DNA from: an uncultured Lachnospiraceae bacterium
GTDB lineage: Bacteria; Bacillota; Clostridia; Lachnospirales; Lachnospiraceae
Direction of reading: 5' to 3'
Length of the DNA: 6,049 nucleotides
NCBI GenBank assembly: GCA_902803245.1
Contig: CADCPJ010000095.1
Span: 1-6,049, forward strand
The notes below the pieces were generated by a model. The model did no database searches and had not been told where the DNA came from. It saw nothing but the letters and a program-made list of their open reading frames with translations. Position numbers and translations under genes: made by a program. Positions 1 to 4,047 of the stretch are shown here, in pieces; within the stretch, counting starts at the first letter, position 1; every line of letters begins with the position of its first letter.

Positions 1-119
1 TGATGTCAGAAGAAATGATGTCAGAAGAAATGATGTCAGAAGAAGTGATGAAAGAAAAAGTGATGGCGGAAAACAAGATGGCAGAAAACAAGATGGCAGA
101 AGAAATGCCGGCAGATGAG
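1..119 (+). repeat. 15-bp tandem repeat encoding a 5-residue Met/Glu-rich N-terminal repeat
   Basis: The unit is ATGATGTCAGAAGAA. It occurs as perfect or near-perfect copies ending at 14, 29 and 44, followed by diverging copies ending at 59, 74, 89, 104 and 119. The window opens with TG followed by ATGTCAGAAGAA, which fits the middle of a further copy, so the array probably continues to the left. Divergence rises from left to right (MMSEE x3, VMKEK, VMAEN, KMAEN, KMAEE, MPADE). Because the unit is a multiple of three, copy-number change would alter protein length but not the frame. Confidence 0.85.
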
Positions 120-1418
120 CGGAAGGCTGTCTACGGGTCAGCCGGGATCGATCCGGATGTCTTCGTGTTCGGGGAGAAGATCTCAGGAGAGCTTAAATCC
201 CGGTTTGAAAGAATCGACGAAGTCGCCGAGTACAACCAGATCAAGGTCATAAAGGCCTTCCACGACTGCAAGGTATCCGAGGCGTGCCTGTACGGCAGCA
301 CCGGGTACGGGTACAGCGACATCGGGAGGGACACCCTGGAGGAGGTCTACGCCCGCACGTTTCACACCGAAGCGGCGCTCGTTCGCCCCGCCATCGCCTG
401 CGGGACACACGCCCTCGCCATCGCCCTCTTCGGAAACTTAAGGCCGGGCGATGAGCTCCTTTCGATCTCCGGGAAGCCCTACGACACCCTTGAGGAGGTC
501 ATCGGGATCCGCCCGTCCCGCGGTTCTCTCTCCGAGTACGGCATCACTTACCGCCAGGTGGATCTCAAAAAGAGCGGCGGGTTTGACTTAGATGCGGTCC
601 GCGCGGCGATAAGCCCCTCCACGAAGCTTGTCGCGATCCAGCGCTCTAAGGGCTACGAGACGAGAAGGACGCTGTCCGTAAGTGAGATCGGTGAGGCCGT
701 CGCCGCCGTGAAGTCCGTCCGGGAGGATCTCCCGGTCATGGTGGACAACTGCTACGGGGAATTCGTCGAGACGGTCGAGCCCTCGGACGTGGGAGCCGAC
801 ATGATCGTGGGCTCGCTCATCAAGAACCCCGGGGGAGGACTCGCCCCGATCGGCGGCTACATCTGCGGCACGAAGAAGTGCATTCAAAATGCCGCGTCCC
901 GCATGACCTGCCCGGGTCTTGGCAGTGAGATCGGGGCATCTCTTACGCTCAATCCCTCCTTCTACCAGGGCTTCTTCCTCGCTCCGACAGTGACGGCCTC
1001 TGCTCTTAAGGCCGCGATCTTTGCGGCGAACCTCTTTGAGAGACTGAAATTTCCGGTCATCCCGGACGGCAGGGAGAGCCGCCATGACATCATCCAGGCG
1101 GTGACGCTCATGAGCCCTGAGGCCGTGTCCGCATTCTGCCGCGGCATCCAGTCGGCAGCTCCCGTGGACGCCCACGTGACCCCGGAGCCCTGGGACATGC
1201 CGGGATACGACGATCCCGTGATCATGGCGGCGGGAGCCTTTGTCTCGGGAAGCTCCATAGAACTGTCGGCCGACGGTCCTCTGCGCCCGCCGTACAACGT
1301 CTACTTCCAGGGGGGACTGACCTGGCCGTCCGCCAGGTACGGCGTGCTGATGGCAGTGCAGTCGCTCAAATCGGCGGGACTCCTTACCGGAGAGCACAGC
1401 CTCCCGGAGGATCTATGA
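3..1418 (+). CDS. PLP-dependent methionine gamma-lyase family protein ('aluminium resistance protein' family), N-terminus possibly extending left of window
   Basis: This belongs to the fold-type I PLP enzyme family annotated as methionine gamma-lyase-like or aluminium resistance protein (B. subtilis YnbB type). The expected chemistry is elimination on a sulfur amino acid, but the physiological substrate of this family is poorly established. Residue numbers count from the ATG at 3. A glycine/tyrosine-rich block YGSTGYGYSDIGRDTLE lies at 97-113, VRPAIACGTHALA at 127-139, the cofactor-aspartate region VMVDNCYGEF at 245-254, and the likely PLP-lysine motif GSLIKNPGGG at 270-279 (K274). The core from about residue 48 to the end matches the usual length of about 410-430 residues, so the first ~40 residues are extra. 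These are a 5-residue repeat (MMSEE, then VMKEK, VMAEN, KMAEN, KMAEE). Several in-frame ATGs exist (3, 15, 18, 30, 33, 105 and others) and none has a strong Shine-Dalgarno. ATG 105 (MPADERK) would give a normal-length protein, and the true start may also lie left of position 1. The gene stops at TGA 1416-1418, inside the first copy of the downstream 56-bp repeat. Family assignment is firm; start and function are not. Confidence 0.88.
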   Translation: MSEEMMSEEMMSEEVMKEKVMAENKMAENKMAEEMPADERKAVYGSAGIDPDVFVFGEKISGELKSRFERIDEVAEYNQIKVIKAFHDCKVSEACLYGSTGYGYSDIGRDTLEEVYARTFHTEAALVRPAIACGTHALAIALFGNLRPGDELLSISGKPYDTLEEVIGIRPSRGSLSEYGITYRQVDLKKSGGFDLDAVRAAISPSTKLVAIQRSKGYETRRTLSVSEIGEAVAAVKSVREDLPVMVDNCYGEFVETVEPSDVGADMIVGSLIKNPGGGLAPIGGYICGTKKCIQNAASRMTCPGLGSEIGASLTLNPSFYQGFFLAPTVTASALKAAIFAANLFERLKFPVIPDGRESRHDIIQAVTLMSPEAVSAFCRGIQSAAPVDAHVTPEPWDMPGYDDPVIMAAGAFVSGSSIELSADGPLRPPYNVYFQGGLTWPSARYGVLMAVQSLKSAGLLTGEHSLPEDL

Positions 1419-1576
1419 ACAGTCTTAAGCTGCTTCCTTAAGACAGCTTGTAATTGCTTCGCAATGATCTATGAACAGTCTTAAGCTGCTTCCTTTAGGC
1501 AGCTTGCAATTGCTTCGCAATGATCTATGAACATTCTTTGTTACTTCCTTAAGGCAGCTTGCAATTACCTCATAAA
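1410..1576 (+). repeat. Three direct copies of a ~56-bp intergenic repeat with internal hairpins
   Basis: Copies begin with GATCTATGAAC at 1410, 1466 and 1522, giving an exact 56-bp period. Copies 1 and 2 differ at only 3 positions. Copy 3 keeps the first 11 bases and the CTTCCTT-AGGCAGCTTGCAATT part but is otherwise diverged and has about one deleted base. Each intact unit contains two inverted repeats. Hairpin A is AAGCTGC / GCAGCTT around a 9-nt loop (copy 2, 1483-1505; 6 bp in copy 1, 1427-1449). Hairpin B is ATTGC-TTC-GCAAT (1453-1465 and 1509-1521). Copy 3 has lost the left arm of A and both arms of B. The TGA stop of the upstream PLP-enzyme gene (1416-1418) lies inside copy 1. Neither hairpin is followed by a clear T-tract, so they are weak terminator candidates. 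No spacers separate the copies, so this is not a CRISPR array. Confidence 0.85.
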
Positions 1577-1587
1577 TACAGTAAAAT
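1559..1587 (+). promoter_or_regulatory. Candidate sigma-A type promoter for the mreBCD-mrdA operon
   Basis: A -35 hexamer TTGCAA (1559-1564, 4 of 6 to consensus) and a -10 hexamer TAAAAT (1582-1587, 5 of 6) are separated by the preferred 17 bp. The -35 lies in the conserved part of the third 56-bp repeat copy. Transcription would start near 1594, which is the foot of the hairpin at 1592-1628. No better promoter is visible between the upstream gene and mreB. Assigned by eye only. Confidence 0.4.
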
Positions 1588-1591
1588 GACT

Positions 1592-1638
1592 CAAGTTCAA
1601 AGCGTCGGACCCACCGACGCTGAACTTGTTGTAGTTAT
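1592..1638 (+). terminator. Strong stem-loop upstream of mreB: terminator of the upstream gene or mreB leader hairpin
   Basis: The left arm is CAAGTTC (1592-1598), a 2-nt AA bulge, then AGCGTCGG (1601-1608). The loop is ACCCA (1609-1613). The right arm is CCGACGCT plus GAACTTG (1614-1628). This gives 15 base pairs, seven of the inner eight being G-C. It is followed by the T-rich but interrupted stretch TTGTAGTTATT (1629-1639). It could end the transcript of the PLP-enzyme gene. However, the best promoter candidate lies upstream of it, so it may instead form the 5' end of the mre operon mRNA. Confidence 0.55.
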
Positions 1639-1652
1639 TCGGGGTTTGATAT

Positions 1653-2666
1653 ATGCTGACAAAGAACGCTTTCGGCGTGGATCTGGGTACCAGTGTCGTA
1701 AAGATCTACAGTCTCAGGAAGAACCGCCTGTTAAGTGAACACGATATGATCGCGGTCATGGGAGGAAGCCAGGTCATCGCCGTGGGAAATGACGCCTACG
1801 AGATGTACGAGAAGAATCCACCCGGTATCCTCGTAGACCGGCCCATGGTGGGCGGGCGCATCGCGGACGTGGCGGAAGTGGAAATGCTCCTTAAGCTGCT
1901 CCTGAAAAAAACCGACCACCACGCGCCGAGCAGGCCGCTGATCTTCTTCTCCGCGCCGATGAACATGTCCGAGCTCGAGAAGCGCGCCTATTACGCGATC
2001 TCCGACGCCGGCAACCCGAAGAATCCCCGCGTCTACCTCGTGGACCGGCCCATCTGCGACGCCATTTCCCTCGGGATTCCGCTAAGCCGCACGAAGGGCA
2101 GCATGATCCTCGACATAGGGGCTCAGAGCACGGAGGTCTCCGTCATCGCCGGCGAGCAGGTCATCGTCTCGGACTCCCTCCCGATAGGAGGGCAGCAGCT
2201 GAACGAAGCCATATGCAACGAGATCCGCAGAGAGAGAAACCTCCTCATCGGAAAGCGGACGGCCAGAAGGCTGAAGACATCCCTGGCGACTTTCTTAAGC
2301 TCCGGCATGGAGGAGAGAAAGGTCACGGGCATCGACACGCTGTCCGGGCTGCCGAGAACCGATACGATCACGTCCGACCTCGTAAGCCGCGCAGTCGGCG
2401 TGGAAATGAAGAAGGGCGCGGAGATGATGCGCACATTTCTCGAGCGCACCCCGCCGCAGGTTTCGGGAAGCATATTGAATGAGGGGATCTTCCTCACCGG
2501 CGGAACGGCCAGAATTCCCGGAATCGAGAGATACCTCTGCCGCATGATCGGCTGCCGGATCAATCTCTCCACGGATTACGAGTTCAGCACCATCAAGGGA
2601 TTAGAGGAACTGATGCAGCACAAAGAGCTCAGGAAGTGGGCGCACTCCATAAAGGGCAGGAAATGA
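1653..2666 (+). CDS. mreB: MreB-family actin-like rod-shape protein (divergent)
   Basis: This is the cytoplasmic actin homologue that organises the cell-wall elongation complex at the membrane. Its 337 residues are the usual MreB length. Actin-fold motifs appear in order: phosphate-1 loop FGVDLGTSVVKIY (7-19), the MreB signature around AVGNDAYEMYEKNPPGI (43-59), phosphate-2 DIGAQSTEVSVIA (154-166), NLLIGKRTA (196-204), the TGIDTLSGLPR block (225-235), ERTPP (264-268) and the adenosine motif IFLTGGTARIPG (279-290). Several pocket residues differ from textbook MreB. DLGTANT has become DLGTSVV, IEEPMAA has become VDRPICD (130-136), DIGGGTTE has become DIGAQSTE, and the acidic GDE-x-DEAI has become GQQLNEAI (180-187). 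From memory, other Lachnospiraceae MreBs also depart from consensus here, so this is probably clade-level divergence, not decay of one gene. ATG 1653 is the first possible start because TGA lies in frame at 1647-1649. The Shine-Dalgarno is weak (GGGG 1641-1644, 8-nt spacing). The gene's end overlaps mreC by ATGA. Confidence 0.93.
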   Translation: MLTKNAFGVDLGTSVVKIYSLRKNRLLSEHDMIAVMGGSQVIAVGNDAYEMYEKNPPGILVDRPMVGGRIADVAEVEMLLKLLLKKTDHHAPSRPLIFFSAPMNMSELEKRAYYAISDAGNPKNPRVYLVDRPICDAISLGIPLSRTKGSMILDIGAQSTEVSVIAGEQVIVSDSLPIGGQQLNEAICNEIRRERNLLIGKRTARRLKTSLATFLSSGMEERKVTGIDTLSGLPRTDTITSDLVSRAVGVEMKKGAEMMRTFLERTPPQVSGSILNEGIFLTGGTARIPGIERYLCRMIGCRINLSTDYEFSTIKGLEELMQHKELRKWAHSIKGRK

Positions 2667-3523
2667 AGAAAAAACTGGATCTAAAGGACAGAGGGAGACA
2701 TCTCCTCGTCATCATGGTGATCGTATGCATCGGGCTCATGCTGGGTGCCCTCACGGCACCGCAGATGGTTGCCCCGGTGCGCTCCGCAGCGGGCTACGTC
2801 GTGACTCCGTTTCAGAACGGCATCAATTCCGTCGGCAGCTGGCTTGCGAAGCAGCTGTCCGGATTTCGGGACGTGAAGAAGCTGAACGAGGAAAATGAGA
2901 CTCTGAAAAAGGAGATCGACGAGCTGTCCCAGAAGAACAATGAACTCGTGCAGAACCAGTCGGAGCTTGCGCGGTTAGAGGAGCTCTACCAGATCGACAA
3001 AAAGTACAGCTCCTATCCGAAGCTTGCGGCGGAAGTCATTTCCAAGGAGCCCGGCAACTGGTACAACCGCTTCGTCGTGAACCGCGGAACAAAGGACGGC
3101 ATCAAAGTGGATATGAACGTCCTCGGCCAGGGCGGCCTCGTCGGCATCGTCACGAACGTGGGAGAGAACTGGGCGGAAGTCCGCGCCATCATCGACGACG
3201 AGAGCAATATCTCCGCGATGGCGGCCAACACCTCCGAGCCCTGCGTCGTGACGGGCAATCTGCTCCTTATGGACAGCGGGAAGATCGACTTTGGCGGACT
3301 AAAAGACAGCGACAACCAGGTGACAGAGGGCACGAGCATCGTGACGAGCAATATCTCGGACAAGTACCTGACCGGCCTCTTGATCGGATATGTCTCCGAG
3401 ATCTCCCTCGACTCCAACAACCTGACAAAGTCCGGCACCCTCATTCCGGCCGCGAACTTCCGGAATCTCAGGGAGGTCCTCATTATCACGGAATTAAAAG
3501 CCACGAAGGAGGATGAGAGTTGA
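2663..3523 (+). CDS. mreC: Rod shape-determining protein MreC
   Basis: MreC is a bitopic membrane protein that links the MreB scaffold to MreD and PBP2 and is thought to activate PBP2. The predicted protein has 286 residues, typical of the family. A basic N-terminus (MKKKLDLKDRGR) precedes one membrane anchor at about 13-33. An extracytoplasmic coiled coil follows at about 68-112, rich in E/K/L heptads. The beta-rich MreC domain runs from about 120 to 276 and includes VVNRGTKDGIKVDMNVLGQ (138-156), GGLVGIV (157-163) and the later GLLIGYVSEI block (238-247). The ATG at 2663 was chosen over the more upstream ATG at 2636 for three reasons: it makes the classic ATGA overlap with the mreB stop, it is preceded by AAAGGG at 2651-2656 (6-nt spacing), and it yields a normal MreC N-terminus. 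Translational coupling to mreB is likely. No key region is missing. Confidence 0.95.
   Translation: MKKKLDLKDRGRHLLVIMVIVCIGLMLGALTAPQMVAPVRSAAGYVVTPFQNGINSVGSWLAKQLSGFRDVKKLNEENETLKKEIDELSQKNNELVQNQSELARLEELYQIDKKYSSYPKLAAEVISKEPGNWYNRFVVNRGTKDGIKVDMNVLGQGGLVGIVTNVGENWAEVRAIIDDESNISAMAANTSEPCVVTGNLLLMDSGKIDFGGLKDSDNQVTEGTSIVTSNISDKYLTGLLIGYVSEISLDSNNLTKSGTLIPAANFRNLREVLIITELKATKEDES
3506..3512 (+). promoter_or_regulatory. Shine-Dalgarno that sets the TTG start of mreD
   Basis: AAGGAGG at 3506-3512 is a near-perfect anti-16S match, 7 nt before the TTG at 3520. The nearby ATG at 3513 abuts the AAGGAGG directly and opens only a short out-of-frame reading frame, so TTG is the functional start. 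Confidence 0.8.
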
Positions 3524-4047
3524 AGCGCAAGCTGGTCATAGTACTCATGGCGTGGCTCCTCTTTTTGCTGCAGTCCACGGTATTTGGAAGAATGGAATTT
3601 CTCGCCGCGAAGCCGAACCTGATGCTGATCCTGACGGTCGCCATCGGCTTCATGCAGGGGAAGAGCGAAGGGCTTCTGACCGGATTTCTGTGCGGTCTCA
3701 TGATTGACCTCTTCTACGGGGGCCTTCTCGGCTTCAATGCGCTCCTCTACCTTCTTGCGGGGTATTTCAGCGGGAGGTTCTCCCAGATCTATTTTGACGA
3801 AGACGTAAAGATTCCGCTCATTTTGACGGCACTTACGGACATCGCGCTGAACTTTGTGGTCTATGTGGCTGCATTTCTCCTCCGCGGGAGGGTCAGCTTC
3901 TTCGGCTACTTCAGGGGAGTGATTCTCCCTGAGGCGGTCAGCACGATGCTCTTCACCATCATACTCTACAGGCTGTTCTACAAGATCAACCATTCTCTCC
4001 TTGAGAAGGAAAAGAAAGGGAAGCAGTCCCTATGGATCAAAGGGTAA
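3520..4047 (+). CDS. mreD: Rod shape-determining protein MreD (TTG start)
   Basis: MreD is a small polytopic membrane protein that works with MreC in the elongasome. The predicted 175 residues match the family. Hydrophobic segments are visible at about 4-20, 33-45, 50-63, 66-83, 98-120 and 133-153. The conserved MreD core PNLMLILTVAIGFMQG (32-47), followed by a glycine-spaced GLLTGFLCGLMIDLFYG (51-67) and LGFNAL (70-75), is clear. The C-terminus is strongly basic (LEKEKKGKQ), suggesting a cytosolic tail. The start is TTG, fused to the mreC stop as TTGA (4-bp overlap). It is supported by the excellent Shine-Dalgarno at 3506-3512 and by the lack of any in-frame ATG near it. The 3' end overlaps the mrdA start by 16 bp. 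The unusual start plus overlap implies expression tied to mreC. Confidence 0.94.
   Translation: MKRKLVIVLMAWLLFLLQSTVFGRMEFLAAKPNLMLILTVAIGFMQGKSEGLLTGFLCGLMIDLFYGGLLGFNALLYLLAGYFSGRFSQIYFDEDVKIPLILTALTDIALNFVVYVAAFLLRGRVSFFGYFRGVILPEAVSTMLFTIILYRLFYKINHSLLEKEKKGKQSLWIKG
4017..4031 (+). promoter_or_regulatory. Small hairpin covering the likely mrdA ribosome-binding site
   Basis: AGGGA (4017-4021) and TCCCT (4027-4031) are perfect 5-bp inverted arms around the loop AGCAG, ending directly before the mrdA ATG at 4032. The AGGG in the left arm is the best Shine-Dalgarno candidate for mrdA (AAAGGG 4015-4020, 11-nt spacing, rather long). If it forms, the hairpin would shorten the effective spacing or mask the site until ribosomes finishing mreD open it. 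The stem is short and could be chance. Confidence 0.3.

Noticed and set aside
588..1397. Long antisense reading frame (269 codons) opposite the PLP-enzyme gene
   Set aside because: Arg/His/Asp-rich translation without recognisable motifs, lying wholly opposite a well-conserved gene. Typical of the high-GC complement of a coding frame.
1410..1576. CRISPR array from regularly spaced repeats
   Set aside because: The 56-bp units are contiguous with no variable spacers, only three copies exist, and there are no cas genes.
2213..2482. Alternative + strand frame inside mreB
   Set aside because: Charged Arg/Lys/His-rich translation in a shifted frame of mreB. No evidence of coding.
2123..2572. Antisense reading frame opposite mreB
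   Set aside because: Shadow of a conserved actin-family gene with no independent support.
2636..2662. Upstream ATG at 2636 as the mreC start
   Set aside because: It would overlap mreB by 31 bp and add nine residues atypical for MreC. The ATG at 2663 has the better ribosome site and the ATGA overlap.
3013..3993. Long antisense reading frame (326 codons) across mreC and mreD
   Set aside because: Spans two firmly identified genes on the other strand, and its translation is low-complexity charged sequence without a fold signature.
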